IMG/VR virus record: IMGVR_UViG_3300050343_000041
Span: 1-45,252 of that record
DNA: 45,252 bases
Direction: 5' to 3' (one strand)
DNA from: a virus
The first letter of the stretch is position 1. Every line of letters begins with the position of its first letter. The notes beneath the pieces were generated by a model. The model worked only from the letters and a program-made list of their open reading frames with translations. It had not been told where the DNA came from and made no database searches. A program made the position numbers and the translations under genes. Below are positions 1 through 9,136 of the stretch, one piece after another.

Positions 1-1198
1 CTTGCAGGTTTCGATCCTGTAATGATCTCCCTAATCGCTCGTGCCATGCCTAACTTGGTAGCATACGACATCTGTGGCGTTCAACCAATGAGCGGTCCTA
101 CTGGACTAATCTTTGCAATGAAAGTCACATTACCAAGAGAATGGCGCTGCACTACGCGCTGGTTCAGAAGCACTCTACAACGAGCCTGACACCAACTTCT
201 CTGGTAACTCACAGGGTCCTGCAGCATACAACGACCCCGCTTCTCCCCTTGGAGACGGTGGTACTACCGATGCTAACCCTGGACTGCTTAACGACGCTAC
301 AGGCGGCGGCACAACTGCTGCTAACTACGAGCGCCAAGCAGGCAACATCGCTAGAGAAGATGCAGAAGCACTTGGATCGGGTTCGACCCTATTCAACGAG
401 ATGAGCTTCAGCATTGAGAAGACCTCTGTTACTGCAAAGACCAGAGCTCTCAAAGCAGAATACACTCTAGAATTGGCACAAGACCTTAAGGCTATTCACG
501 GTCTTGATGCTGAGCAAGAACTTGCTAACCTATTGTCTAGCGAGATCCTTGCAGAAATCAACCGCGAAGTAGTTCGTACCGTTTACACCGTTGCTAAGCA
601 AGGTGCTCAGAACAACGTTGCTAACGCTGGCGTATTTGACCTTGACGTTGACAGCAACGGCAGATGGTCGGTTGAGAAATTCAAGGGACTTATGTTCCAG
701 ATCGAAAGAGATTGCAACGCCATCGCGCAGCAAACTCGTAGAGGAAAGGGCAACTTCATCATCACTTCTGCTGATGTAGCTTCCGCTCTTGCCATGTCTG
801 GCACCCTTGACTATTCCTCAGGTCTAACTGGCGCTGGTGGACCTTCCATCGGTGAAGTAGATGACACAGGTAACCTTCTAGTTGGTACTATGAACGGACG
901 TATTAAGGTCTTCGTTGATCCTTACTCCGCTAACGTTTCTAACACCCACTACTACGTTGCAGGTTACAAGGGTTCTTCTCCTTATGACAGTGGACTATTC
1001 TACTGCCCATATGTACCCCTCCAGATGTTACGCACGATCGACCCTAGCACCTTCCAGCCTAAGATTGGCTTCAAGACACGCTACGGTATGGTTGCTAACC
1101 CATTCGTTGTACAAGCGAACGGAACACCTGATGCTGAGGCACTTACACACAACCGTAACCAGTATTACAGACGTGTTCGCGTTGCGAACCTTACCTGA
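1..1198 (+). CDS. 23: Major capsid protein gp23, 5' partial, one apparent frameshift
   Basis: C-terminal part of the T4-type major capsid protein, which forms the hexamers of the head after cleavage by the gp21 protease. The readable protein runs from the window edge (LAGFDPVMISLIARAMPNLV) to the stop at 1196-1198 and ends NRNQYYRRVRVANLT. The frame changes near 121-123: frame 1 is correct up to about 120 and the frame of 401-1198 is correct afterwards. Removing one A from the AAA at 121-123 gives a continuous product through EALYNEPDTNFSGNSQGPAAYND. I read this as a homopolymer error, since both sides are excellent capsid sequence. A strong terminator follows. Identity is from recognised cyanophage gp23 sequence; the start lies upstream of the window. 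Confidence 0.93.
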
Positions 1199-1220
1199 TA
1201 CAGGTTATCATATCAACACA

Positions 1221-1245
1221 GGGGGGCAGACGCCCCCCTTTTTTT
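1221..1245 (+). terminator. Rho-independent terminator after gp23
   Basis: A perfect 7-bp G/C stem (1221-1227 with 1232-1238), an AGAC loop and a run of seven T at 1239-1245. It sits 23 bases after the gp23 stop and would end the head-gene transcript. Confidence 0.92.
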
Positions 1246-1248
1246 GTG

Positions 1249-1257
1249 CTTAAATAG
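1249..1257 (+). promoter_or_regulatory. Putative T4-type late promoter
   Basis: CTTAAATAG directly after the gp23 terminator, 22 bases before the next start codon. It resembles the TATAAATA element recognised by gp55, with the first positions degenerate. Position supports re-initiation of late transcription; there is no direct evidence. Confidence 0.4.
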
Positions 1258-1278
1258 AACTAGTTATTCCGTATTGTT

Positions 1279-1446
1279 ATGCCTCGTGGTCGTTTACATA
1301 AAACAGATATGCTTGCCAAAGTATATAAGTTGAAAACTGAATTGTATGATAAAGAAACGAATCCATCAATGACAGGTCAATGGTATGACGGAGCTCATGA
1401 TTCGCTAGATAAGGTATTAGATATCATAAACGAATACAACCAATGA
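1279..1446 (+). CDS. Small conserved cyanophage-type protein, 55 aa
   Basis: Hypothetical protein beginning MPRGRLHKTD and ending DIINEYNQ. It has a basic N-terminus followed by two likely amphipathic helices, with no membrane segment or recognised domain. The start is the first ATG after the late promoter, and the stop overlaps the next start (ATGA). It belongs to the small late cluster between the capsid gene and the tail-tube-like gene. I recall similar short proteins downstream of gp23 in other cyanomyoviruses, but assign no function. Confidence 0.7.
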   Translation: MPRGRLHKTDMLAKVYKLKTELYDKETNPSMTGQWYDGAHDSLDKVLDIINEYNQ

Positions 1447-1704
1447 ATCAGTCGTTAGTATTATTATTATGTTTGTCTCCACTAGCAACGATCTTTATTG
1501 TAATGAAACTTGCTGTTTGGATATCAGAAGCAACATCATACCGTTCCAAAACACAAGAACTACAAAAGATGCAACATGGACCATACGAAATCTGGGATTA
1601 TGAAGATGAAGAAGCAGACGACTGGCAAAAAGAAACCCTCATGGGAGGATGTGACCCACTCACAAAAAGATTGGGATGATTTTTGGTACAATGAGGATGC
1701 ATGA
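1443..1704 (+). CDS. Small membrane protein, probably frameshifted near its end
   Basis: The uninterrupted frame (1443-1679, 78 aa) begins with a hydrophobic segment (residues 4-26), followed by a charged cytoplasmic-type tail rich in D/E. It is probably a single-pass inner-membrane protein. The last residues (KRLG) look wrong. Removing one A from the A run near 1665-1670 lets the frame continue to 1704 with the ending DWDDFWYNEDA, whose composition matches the tail and which closes against the next gene's start. I therefore extend the feature to 1704 and regard the shorter ORF as an indel artefact. Function unknown. Confidence 0.55.
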
Positions 1705-1900
1705 AATAAAACCCAGTCATTATATCACTGAAGAAAAATGTCAGGAGATGATTGATGATGCCATACGAAAACATAATCGTAATGCTGGAATTATCAGTAT
1801 GTGTGTTGGTTGGGTTGTTCTCGCACTTTTTGCTGAGGGTCTTCTTCGACTCATTGGAGTTATAGATCCTTTACTGCCCTGGTTAAAAATTACACTGTAG
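1697..1900 (+). CDS. Small single-pass membrane protein, hypothetical
   Basis: From the ATG at 1697 this is a 67-residue protein, MHEIKPSHYITEEKCQEMID..., with a soluble helical N-terminus and one hydrophobic segment (about GIISMCVGWVVLALFAEG) near the C-terminus. I prefer the 1697 start to the in-frame ATGs at 1676 and 1691 because 1697 gives the usual few-base overlap with the corrected upstream gene. No domain recognised. Confidence 0.55.
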   Translation: MHEIKPSHYITEEKCQEMIDDAIRKHNRNAGIISMCVGWVVLALFAEGLLRLIGVIDPLLPWLKITL

Positions 1901-1903
1901 ACC

Positions 1904-2084
1904 ATGAGAATGGACATACTACAAAAAAGAATTTGGCAACTTAAAATAGCAGAAAAAATAGATGAAGCGATTAGCGAACACTATTCGCTTCAAGGATTGC
2001 CCTGTACCAGATTGGAAAAGACCAAAGGTGGAGTGGTGGAGAGAATACCTTATTAGTTTAGGACTAGATCCAAACAACCCATAA
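1904..2084 (+). CDS. Small hypothetical protein with an apparent frameshift
   Basis: It starts MRMDILQKRIWQLK, four bases after the preceding stop. In the raw frame it stops near 2054 with an implausible middle. A one-base change near 1980-1988 moves it into a frame reading TIRFKDCPVPDW...WWREYLISLGLDPNNP with a stop at 2082-2084. The second half is protein-like (Trp-rich, ending just at the next promoter), so I take the composite as the real gene of about 60 aa. Function unknown. Confidence 0.5.
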
Positions 2085-2087
2085 ATA
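2081..2087 (+). promoter_or_regulatory. Putative late promoter (ATAAATA) before the gp3-like gene
   Basis: ATAAATA matches the T4-type late promoter core. It overlaps the upstream stop codon and lies 22 bases before the start at 2109, the same arrangement as at 29996, 37559 and 41816. Confidence 0.6.
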
Positions 2088-2108
2088 CTAGTAGCTTGGG
2101 AAGTTGAC

Positions 2109-2630
2109 ATGTCTGCTCAGTGGTATAAAGAACAACCTGCCAATAGGAATTTTTTAAATCCTATTGGTTTTATCCTTAAACTGGAAAAGTTTGAGGGTGT
2201 AGATTTCTTTTGCCAAACAGCAAACATCCCCGACATTACAATGCCAACCACGGAAGTACCAACTCGATTTAGGAGTTTGTCTATTATCCCTGGTGGCGGA
2301 GTAACGTTCGGGGATTTTGTCGTGCGTTTTATTGTAGATGAAGATCTAGTAAATTATAATGCAATTCATAAATGGATGCGTGATAATGGAAATGCAGATG
2401 AGATGCTAAGACAAACTGATGAGGAAGATATCTATACTAATGGTCAACTATCAATTCTCACTAGTGCATTTAACCCAGCATTTATAGTAGATTTCAAAAA
2501 CCTATTTCCAGTAGCACTGACTAATTTACAGTTTGATGCTACAATAAGTGATGTAGAGTACATAACTGCAGAGGTGGTATTTAAACACCAGCAGTTTTTC
2601 CTTTGTGATAAAAATAGTAAACGTTTATGA
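2109..2630 (+). CDS. 3: Tail-tube-like structural protein, probably tail completion protein gp3
   Basis: A 173-aa virion protein. The N-terminal half contains phrases typical of T4-type tube-fold proteins (FILKLEKFEGVDFFCQTANIPDITMP, then IIPGGGVTFGDFVVRFIVDED), and the length is close to T4 gp3 (176 aa). It lies immediately before uvsY/uvsW, where cyanomyovirus gp3 is usually annotated. Its role would be to cap the tail tube and stabilise the sheath at the neck end. Related folds (gp19 tube, gp54 initiator) cannot be excluded by eye: the tube fold is fairly secure, gp3 itself is inferred from length and synteny. Driven by the late promoter at 2081; overlaps uvsY by 4 bases. Confidence 0.65.
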   Translation: MSAQWYKEQPANRNFLNPIGFILKLEKFEGVDFFCQTANIPDITMPTTEVPTRFRSLSIIPGGGVTFGDFVVRFIVDEDLVNYNAIHKWMRDNGNADEMLRQTDEEDIYTNGQLSILTSAFNPAFIVDFKNLFPVALTNLQFDATISDVEYITAEVVFKHQQFFLCDKNSKRL

Positions 2631-3100
2631 ATTTTGAAACCCTTCGTAATAAATTTGAAAAATTGAGAGAGGACTGGTCAGAAGATTCTGCAGTTGACTT
2701 TCAATTCAAGAACAAACAGTATACCACAGATTTGGGACAACTTGCATTATCGATCCCTTTCCAACACAATAAATACTTAAACCATTACACTGACATTCAA
2801 CAGATCAAAACTTCACTTGAATTTGAGATCCGTAAATTGGTTAGAGAAAAACGAGAGTATTACTCTGGCGAGGCAGACGCTAAGATATACGCCGCTAAAC
2901 CATTTGGATCAAGCATTAAAACTTCCGAGAAAATGAAAACTTACCTGGAGAGCGATGATGATATCATCAATCTTGAGGCGAAGATCAAGTATCTAGATCA
3001 GATGTTGTACTGGTTGGATCAAGTCATGCGTCAAATTTCTAATAGAGGGTTTCAGGTCAAAAGTGCCATTGAGTGGGAGAAATTTGTTAACGGACAATGA
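2627..3100 (+). CDS. uvsY: UvsY recombination mediator
   Basis: A 157-aa protein that in T4 loads the UvsX recombinase on gp32-coated single-stranded DNA. Visible features are an acidic, helical N-terminus (MNFETLRNKFEKLREDW), a conserved basic segment (IRKLVREKREYYSGEADAKIYAAKPFG) and a helical C-terminus (LEAKIKYLDQMLYWLDQVMRQISNRGFQVKSAIEWEKF, here split for reading). T4 UvsY is slightly shorter (137 aa). It overlaps both neighbours by 4 bases and pairs with uvsW as in T4. Assignment is firm on sequence pattern and synteny. Confidence 0.88.
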   Translation: MNFETLRNKFEKLREDWSEDSAVDFQFKNKQYTTDLGQLALSIPFQHNKYLNHYTDIQQIKTSLEFEIRKLVREKREYYSGEADAKIYAAKPFGSSIKTSEKMKTYLESDDDIINLEAKIKYLDQMLYWLDQVMRQISNRGFQVKSAIEWEKFVNGQ

Positions 3101-4570
3101 TGACTACCCTTTCTATTAAGAAGAAGAACGAAGTTTACATTACAATTAATTCTAAGGAACCACATGTCCATCAGGAACTGTCGGACTACTTCACATTTGA
3201 GGTTCCTGAAGCTAAGTTCCTGAAGAAGAACCCCAGATACAAATACTGGGATGGAACTATTCGTCTGTACTCTCCTGGTACAGGCGACCTTTATGGTGGT
3301 CTAATGAAGCACCTACAAGTGTGGGCTAACGAGAGACAATATAAAGTTGAGTATGAAACTAATGACTGGTATGGAGAAGTCAGAGAAACTAACGACTTTG
3401 TTTCATACGCAGGCATTGAAACATTTATGAATAAAATTACACGATCTGAAATCAAACCAAGGGTGTATCAGTATCGTGCTGTTTACGAAGCAATTAAAAA
3501 TAATAGGAAGCTCTTACTTTCTCCTACGGGCAGCGGAAAGAGTTTGATGATCTATTCCCTCGTCAGATACTATACTGCTACCAACAAGAAAACGCTCATC
3601 ATCGTTCCTACTACGTCCTTGGTAGAACAGATGGTCAATGACTTTAATGATTACGGGTGGAATGCTGACGACCATGTGCATAAGATATATTCGGGCAAAG
3701 ATAAAAATTCTGACAAACCAATTATTATATCAACCTGGCAATCAATCTACAAGTTTCCAAAAAGATACTTTGATGATATTGATTGTGTTATCGGTGATGA
3801 GGCACACCTATTTAAGTCGAAGTCCCTCACAGGAATCATGACTAAGTTGCATAACGCAAAGTATAGGTTTGGTTTTACTGGAACACTTGATGGTAGCAAG
3901 ACACACAAGTGGGTGTTGGAAGGATTGTTTGGTGATTGTGAGAGAGTAACTAAAACAGACGATCTTATTAAAGAAGGTTACCTGTCTAAATTTAGGATAA
4001 AAATTCTACTTTGTAAACATGCTCCGCAATACTTTGAATCATATCATGAAGAGATTGATTACTTGGTAGAGCATCGTGGTAGAAATAACCTCATCAAAAA
4101 TTTAGTAAAAGATATTGAAGGGAACACGCTTGTCTTGTTTAACTATATCGAGAAGCATGGTGAACCACTTTTGGAATTGATAAATAGCACCATAGACCCC
4201 GAGCGAAAAGTATTTTTCGTTCACGGTGGTACTGATGTAGAAGATAGAGAGACAAGTACGCCAACTTACTGAAACTGAGAACAATGCTGTAATCATTGCT
4301 TCTTACGGAACATTCTCTACAGGTATCAACATCAAACGATTACACAATATTATTTTTGCTTCCCCTAGTAAGTCACGTATTCGTAACCTCCAGTCGATTG
4401 GACGAGTGCTTAGAAAAGGAGAAGGAAAAGACATTGCAACCTTATACGATATCGCTGATGACATTGGCGGTCAGAATTATACCCTTAGGCATTTGAATGA
4501 AAGAGTCAACATTTATAATGATGAGAACTTTAAGTATGAGGTTATTAAAGTAAACCTTAGAGCAAACTAA
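3097..4570 (+). CDS. uvsW: UvsW helicase, one apparent frameshift
   Basis: Superfamily 2 DNA/RNA helicase that in T4 unwinds branched DNA and R-loops and helps shut off origin replication. Seen: Walker A LLLSPTGSGKS around residue 145, DEAH box in IGDEAHLFKSKS near residue 233, motif III region GFTGTLDG. After a frame change the C-terminal RecA lobe carries YGTFSTGINIKRL and SIGRVLRKGEGKD (motif VI). The raw frame stops at 4272, but removing one base around 4249-4252 (GAGACAAGT) restores a product of about 490 aa ending VIKVNLRAN, close to T4 UvsW (503 aa). I call this an indel error rather than a broken gene. Confidence 0.9.
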
Positions 4571-4571
4571 T

Positions 4572-4970
4572 ATGGATGAAGAATTCCTAGCAACTGTAAA
4601 ATTAATTACTGGTGAAGAAATTGTAGCAAAAGTTTGCTACTTAGAAGATGAGGATAAAGTATTACTAGAAAATCCTCTGCAGGTTGAGAATGCGAAACAA
4701 AGAAAAGGTCAGTTAGAAGTATCTGGTTTTTCTTTTAAAGAATGGGTTAGCGCCACGTTCGATAACATGTTCATTCTCAATAGGCATCATATTATTACAA
4801 TGACTGAGGTTGATGGACAGATTCAAGAGTTCTATGAGAAAACCCTGCAACGATTAGAGAATGGAAAATCTCTAACGGGTAGGGGTCATAAGTTACCTAA
4901 GTCATCTGGATACCTAGGTTCTGTTAAAGATATGAAAAAATCTTTAGAAGATATATTTAATAAGAGTTAA
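4572..4970 (+). CDS. Sm-like protein, paralog of 18603-19565 proteins
   Basis: A 132-aa protein whose first 45 residues (FLATVKLITGEEIVAKV, then DEDKVLLENPLQVE) show the Sm1-like pattern of a small beta-barrel: strand, conserved Gly, strand, Asp turn, strand. A later strand (NMFILNRHHIITMTEV) could be Sm2, and a helical tail follows. Three proteins before the polymerase gene share this layout. A crystal structure of an Sm-like protein of putative cyanophage origin has been reported (from memory), so the fold is plausible. An Hfq-like RNA-binding role is inference only. It starts one base after uvsW and ends before a promoter-bearing gap. Confidence 0.65.
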   Translation: MDEEFLATVKLITGEEIVAKVCYLEDEDKVLLENPLQVENAKQRKGQLEVSGFSFKEWVSATFDNMFILNRHHIITMTEVDGQIQEFYEKTLQRLENGKSLTGRGHKLPKSSGYLGSVKDMKKSLEDIFNKS

Positions 4971-5038
4971 AAGCTACAACCTCTCTTGAACCCTCACAGA
5001 GTTATCCTACTCATGTTCTGAGGATTTGTCAACCCCCC

Positions 5039-5067
5039 TTTACAAATCCAGTTGATCGTGCTATCCT
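5039..5067 (+). promoter_or_regulatory. Sigma70-like promoter upstream of gp55
   Basis: TTTACA (5039-5044), a 17-base spacer and TATCCT (5062-5067) lie in the 103-base gap before the late sigma gene. The expected start is near 5074. A host-sigma promoter here would let gp55 be made before late transcription. Pattern only. Confidence 0.4.
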
Positions 5068-5091
5068 TAGTACATGATAATGGTACAAACC

Positions 5092-5598
5092 ATGGCATAT
5101 GCAGTAATGACCAGAAAAAAGACAGAATACTACGTCAACAACAAAGAGTTCCTTGCTGCGATCACTGACTATCGGCAGAAGGTTCATGCCGCTAAGGAAG
5201 CTGGCAATCCTCGCCCACGAGTCACCAATTATATTGGTTCTTGCTTTCTAAAGATCGCAACACATCTATCTTATAAACCAAACTTTGTCAACTATATGTT
5301 CCGTGAGGACATGATCTGTGACGGCATTGAAAATTGCCTCCAGTATATTGACAACTTCGACCCAGAAAAATCTAAGAACCCATTTGCTTATTTTACTCAG
5401 ATCATTTACTACGCATTCTTGCGTAGGATCCAGAAGGAGAAAAAGCAATTAGAAATCAAAAGTAAGATCCTAGAAAGATCAGGACACGATGAAGTGATGC
5501 ATACAGACACATACGATGGTAGTATGTCTGGTATGAATGCTTCTTACTCTGATATGGGTAGTATCAAAGAAAACATTGAAACAAAAATGAACCGATGA
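5092..5598 (+). CDS. 55: Late-transcription sigma factor gp55
   Basis: A divergent sigma factor that directs host RNA polymerase to TATAAATA-type late promoters, with the clamp gp45 as activator in T4. The segment from about residue 65 to 120 (FVNYMFREDMICDGIENCLQY, NFDPEKSKNPFAYFTQIIYYAFLRRIQKEKK) matches sigma region 2: DGI...CL, FDP, NPF.YF..I...A...RI..EKK. Length is 168 aa from the ATG at 5092 (T4 gp55 185 aa). I chose 5092 over 5074 because 5074 falls at the predicted transcription start; 5107 is a further alternative. The gene overlaps the next by ATGA. Confidence 0.9.
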   Translation: MAYAVMTRKKTEYYVNNKEFLAAITDYRQKVHAAKEAGNPRPRVTNYIGSCFLKIATHLSYKPNFVNYMFREDMICDGIENCLQYIDNFDPEKSKNPFAYFTQIIYYAFLRRIQKEKKQLEIKSKILERSGHDEVMHTDTYDGSMSGMNASYSDMGSIKENIETKMNR

Positions 5599-5834
5599 GC
5601 GGTGACTACGAAACTTATGACTGGCATGAGACAGCATATGGAAGATTCCGTATCGAACAAAAACGCTTTGGAACGTGGACTAGCTATAGTGAGAATGGAG
5701 AGGAACTCGTCACAGGCGGTACGAGGGAATCTGTCATGGAAGGAACGCCATTCCACTTGGAAGGTGTTGCTACTAACTGGGCTAACTGCAGATACTCAGC
5801 ACGATACGATGGGACAGTGAGTGGTAAACTATGA
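5595..5834 (+). CDS. Hypothetical cyanophage protein, 79 aa
   Basis: Starts MSGDYETYDWHETAYGRFRIEQKRFGTW and ends YDGTVSGKL. It is rich in aromatic residues and looks like a small all-beta domain with a two-strand repeat (YGRFRIEQ, YSENGEELVTGGT). No signal peptide or membrane segment. It lies between gp55 and gp47 with 4-base overlaps on both sides, so it is co-translated with the recombination genes. No function assigned. Confidence 0.75.
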   Translation: MSGDYETYDWHETAYGRFRIEQKRFGTWTSYSENGEELVTGGTRESVMEGTPFHLEGVATNWANCRYSARYDGTVSGKL

Positions 5835-6049
5835 AACCAACTGAAAACTATGAACAACTCTTGGAAAGATTTACCAAGAGAACTGAACAAATCAGTAAAC
5901 AAGTTCCTTCTAATACTGTAGAAGCAGAAAAGATTAAGGAACAATTAGATTACTTGCGTGGATGCAAAGACACGATAGAATATCTTATGAAAGGTAAACT
6001 GCCAAATGATGGTAACCATGACGGAATGAAGGATCATAAACCCCAATGA
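5831..6049 (+). CDS. Hypothetical coiled-coil protein, 72 aa
   Basis: MKPTENYEQLLERFTKRTEQ... is mostly charged helix with heptad-like spacing of Leu/Ile through about residue 55, then a polar tail (GNHDGMKDHKPQ). It overlaps gp47 by 4 bases. It may be a small regulator or partner, but nothing in the sequence says of what. Confidence 0.7.
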   Translation: MKPTENYEQLLERFTKRTEQISKQVPSNTVEAEKIKEQLDYLRGCKDTIEYLMKGKLPNDGNHDGMKDHKPQ

Positions 6050-7086
6050 AAATTGCACTGATTACTGATCAACACTTGGATGGACGCAAAGGTTCTTTGA
6101 CGTTCTGGAATTATTTTCAAAAATTTTATGATAATGTATTCTTTCCAACTCTAGAGAAAGAAGGTATTGATACTATCATTGATCTAGGTGATACTTTTGA
6201 TAATAGAAAGTCAATGGATTATAATACTTTCAACCGTGTTGATTCAAATTATTTCCAACGACTGAAAGATTACGAAGTTCATATGATCTTAGGTAATCAT
6301 TGTACATACTATAAAAACACAAACAAAATTAATTCACCAGAACTTCTCTTAGAGAAGTACAGCAACATCAACATCTATGCTGAACCAAAAGAGATTACTC
6401 TTGGCAGTAAAAAGTTTCTGATGATGCCTTGGATTAATTCTGAGAATAGAGAAGAGTGTCTGAAATATATTACAGAAAGTGATGCTGACAATATGTGTGG
6501 GCACCTTGAGTGTGATGGATTTGAAGTTACCCCTGGAATGAAATTTGAAGGTGGGTTTAGTATCTCACAATTCAAAAATTTTAAACGTGTTTGGTCTGGA
6601 CACTTCCACCACAAATCAAAACATGGTAATGTTCAATACTTAGGTAACCCATATCAGATGTTCTGGAATGATTATAAGGACTCTCGTGGATTCCATATCT
6701 ACGATACTGAAAGTGATCGACTTAAGTTTGTCAGAAATCCATATGAAATCTTCGACAAGATCTTCTATGACGACACCAGTGTGGACTACAACAAACAAGA
6801 TGTGTCTGATTATAAAGACAAGTTCATCAAGATCGTTGTCAACGAAAAGCGAGACTACCAAATGTTTGAAACACTGGTTGATCGTCTTTACAACGTAGGA
6901 GCTCATGATGTTAAAATTGTTGAGACCTTAGTTGATGCGGACAATGTGGAAGATGTAGATCTTGAAACCAAAGATACTATGACTCTCTTAAATGAGTACA
7001 TTGACGAGGTAGAAATTGCCGTAGACAAAACAGATCTCAAGTCCCTAATGAGGACCCTATATATTGAGAGCTGTCAGGTTGCCTAA
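6046..7086 (+). CDS. 47: Recombination nuclease subunit gp47 (Mre11-like)
   Basis: A 346-aa metallophosphoesterase that forms the gp46/gp47 complex, resecting DNA ends for recombination-dependent replication and host DNA breakdown. Metal-binding motifs are in order: D8-x-H10 (ITDQHLDG), GD49 (DLGDTFDNR), GN84H85, H153 (GHLE) and H186-x-H188 (SGHFHHKS), followed by the Mre11-type YLGNPYQM segment. Length matches T4 gp47 (339 aa). It is separated from gp46 by one small gene. Assignment is secure from the complete motif set. Confidence 0.95.
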   Translation: MKIALITDQHLDGRKGSLTFWNYFQKFYDNVFFPTLEKEGIDTIIDLGDTFDNRKSMDYNTFNRVDSNYFQRLKDYEVHMILGNHCTYYKNTNKINSPELLLEKYSNINIYAEPKEITLGSKKFLMMPWINSENREECLKYITESDADNMCGHLECDGFEVTPGMKFEGGFSISQFKNFKRVWSGHFHHKSKHGNVQYLGNPYQMFWNDYKDSRGFHIYDTESDRLKFVRNPYEIFDKIFYDDTSVDYNKQDVSDYKDKFIKIVVNEKRDYQMFETLVDRLYNVGAHDVKIVETLVDADNVEDVDLETKDTMTLLNEYIDEVEIAVDKTDLKSLMRTLYIESCQVA

Positions 7087-7346
7087 TGTATATCATTACC
7101 CTAGAAGACCATCCTGATGGTGTGTTTTCTATTTTTGATGATGCAAAAGATCGTGTCATTCCTATCTGGATTGAGAATGATGATGCGGACAGATACCTAA
7201 TGATGATGGGGTATGATGAAGATTACCCCCCAATGGAGGTTGTGGAAATAGAAGATCATGTTATAATAGGAGCATGTCAAGACCGTGCTCAGAAGTTTTC
7301 TATCATCACGCCTGACGATTTTTTGATACCACCTGAAGATTCCTAA
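7086..7346 (+). CDS. DUF3110-like protein
   Basis: An 86-aa acidic protein between gp47 and gp46. The pattern IENDDADRYLMMM...DYPPMEVVEI...C...FSIITPDDFLIPPE resembles DUF3110, a small cyanobacterial domain with a DDA.RY helix and a terminal LIPPE. The link is from memory of the family consensus and needs a profile search. The start overlaps the gp47 stop (TAATG). Function unknown; homologs in the host suggest acquisition from cyanobacteria. Confidence 0.6.
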   Translation: MYIITLEDHPDGVFSIFDDAKDRVIPIWIENDDADRYLMMMGYDEDYPPMEVVEIEDHVIIGACQDRAQKFSIITPDDFLIPPEDS

Positions 7347-7348
7347 GA

Positions 7349-9094
7349 ATGATTATATTTGAAAAGATCCGTTGGAAGAATTTTCTTTCCACGGGTAATG
7401 TGTTTAGTGAAATTGATTTAGAAGAAGGTAGAACAAATTTAATCGTTGGTAACAACGGAGCAGGTAAGAGCACCATTTTGGATGCTCTTACTTTTTCGCT
7501 GTTTGGAAAACCTTTTCGTAAGATCAGTAAAGCATCTCTTATCAACAGCATCAATGAAAAAGATTGCATGGTTGAGATCGAGTTTCGTATTGGTAAAATA
7601 GAATATAAAATTATTCGTGGTATCAAACCGAACAAGTTTGAGATCTATTGTAATGGTCAACTGTGGAATACTGAAAGTAGTGTAGTAGATCAGCAAAAGA
7701 ATCTTGAGGCAAATGTTCTTAAGATGAATTATAAATCATTTACACAGATTGTTGTGTTGGGATCATCTACGTTTGTCCCATTCATGAAACTACCTGGCGC
7801 ACAACGTCGTGATATTATTGAAGATATCTTGGATATCCAAGTGTTCTCTACAATGAATGTTCTTCTCAAAGATAAGATGAGAGAGAACAACGAAGAAGTT
7901 CGTGACATTGATTACCAACTTGATCTCTTAAGAGATAGGATTGAGTTGCAGAAAACGAACATGTTGCAACTAGAGCAAAGAACACAAGATGAGATTGATC
8001 GTAAATTAGAAAAAGTAAAAGAATACAATAAAGTAGAACTTCAAGGTGTTGAAGATGTTGCTGTTCTCACACAACAAATCGGAAATCTTAATGAAGAAAT
8101 GCAGGAGTATCAAAAGTCCAGTCAAAAATTAAGTAAATTAAACACATACTTGATAAAGTTGACACACAAATTAAACACATGCAAGAAAGAACATGCGTTT
8201 TTTGAGGACAATAAAGTGTGTCCAACTTGCACACAAGAACTGTCAGAAGAGTTTCGCGACGAAAAATTAGAATCTGGAAAAACTAAAGTTGACGAGATGC
8301 TTGTGGGGTACAATGATATCCTCTCTGCTATAGGAGAAGAGGAAGTTAGATTTAATAAATTTACTGAGTTATCTACTCAGGTTAATGAAATCAACACTAC
8401 AATCTCACAGACCAACTTCCAATTGATGACCGTCCGTAAACAAGTAGAATCAATACAAGAAGAGATCAAGCAACTAGAAGGTGACAATGTTGATAAGAAA
8501 GCAGAGTTTGATAAACTAGAAACTCTTGTAAACAATAAGAAAAAATTGTCAAAGCAACATGCTAGTTTAAAGCAGGACAAAGATGTTCTTGCAACAGCAG
8601 GTCAACTCCTCAAAGATAATGGTATTAAGACCAGGATTATCAAAACCTATCTTCCTACCATGAATAAGTTAATTAACGATTTCTTACAAAGGATGGAGTT
8701 CTATGTCAATTTTACCCTTGATGAGAACTTTGAGGAGCAAATCAAATCTAGATACCGTGATGTATTCTCGTATGATAGTTTCAGTGAAGGCGAAAAAGCT
8801 CGTATTGATATCTCTCTCTTGCTCACTTGGCGTAGTATTGCTAAGCTTAAGAATAGCGTGGATACTAACCTCCTTATTTTAGATGAGATCTTTGATGGAT
8901 CCCTTGACCAATCAGGTACGTCTGACTTAGGATGGATTCTCAGAAACTTTGACGACACAACAAAGGTGTTCGTCATCAGTCATAAGCAGGGACTGGAGGA
9001 TAAATTTGACAGGACTATCACAGTTAACAAGGTCAAGAACTATTCGGTTCTGGAGCAGACAGTTAATGAAGTGACACACGGACTGGTTGGGTGA
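7349..9094 (+). CDS. 46: Recombination nuclease subunit gp46 (Rad50-like)
   Basis: A 581-aa SMC-type ATPase partner of gp47. N-terminal Walker A GNNGAGKST at about residues 34-42; Q-loop region near residue 145 (FVPFMKLPGAQRRDII); long coiled coils interrupted by a zinc hook CPTC at about residues 290-293; C-terminal signature FSEGEKARIDIS near 479 and Walker B LLILDEIFDGS near 508; H-loop VISH. Slightly longer than T4 gp46 (560 aa). It starts 3 bases after the upstream stop. Secure. Confidence 0.95.
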   Translation: MIIFEKIRWKNFLSTGNVFSEIDLEEGRTNLIVGNNGAGKSTILDALTFSLFGKPFRKISKASLINSINEKDCMVEIEFRIGKIEYKIIRGIKPNKFEIYCNGQLWNTESSVVDQQKNLEANVLKMNYKSFTQIVVLGSSTFVPFMKLPGAQRRDIIEDILDIQVFSTMNVLLKDKMRENNEEVRDIDYQLDLLRDRIELQKTNMLQLEQRTQDEIDRKLEKVKEYNKVELQGVEDVAVLTQQIGNLNEEMQEYQKSSQKLSKLNTYLIKLTHKLNTCKKEHAFFEDNKVCPTCTQELSEEFRDEKLESGKTKVDEMLVGYNDILSAIGEEEVRFNKFTELSTQVNEINTTISQTNFQLMTVRKQVESIQEEIKQLEGDNVDKKAEFDKLETLVNNKKKLSKQHASLKQDKDVLATAGQLLKDNGIKTRIIKTYLPTMNKLINDFLQRMEFYVNFTLDENFEEQIKSRYRDVFSYDSFSEGEKARIDISLLLTWRSIAKLKNSVDTNLLILDEIFDGSLDQSGTSDLGWILRNFDDTTKVFVISHKQGLEDKFDRTITVNKVKNYSVLEQTVNEVTHGLVG

Positions 9095-9136
9095 CCAGTT
9101 TCTTTGTTATGCTGTATCCATCAGCAACAGAGACAC

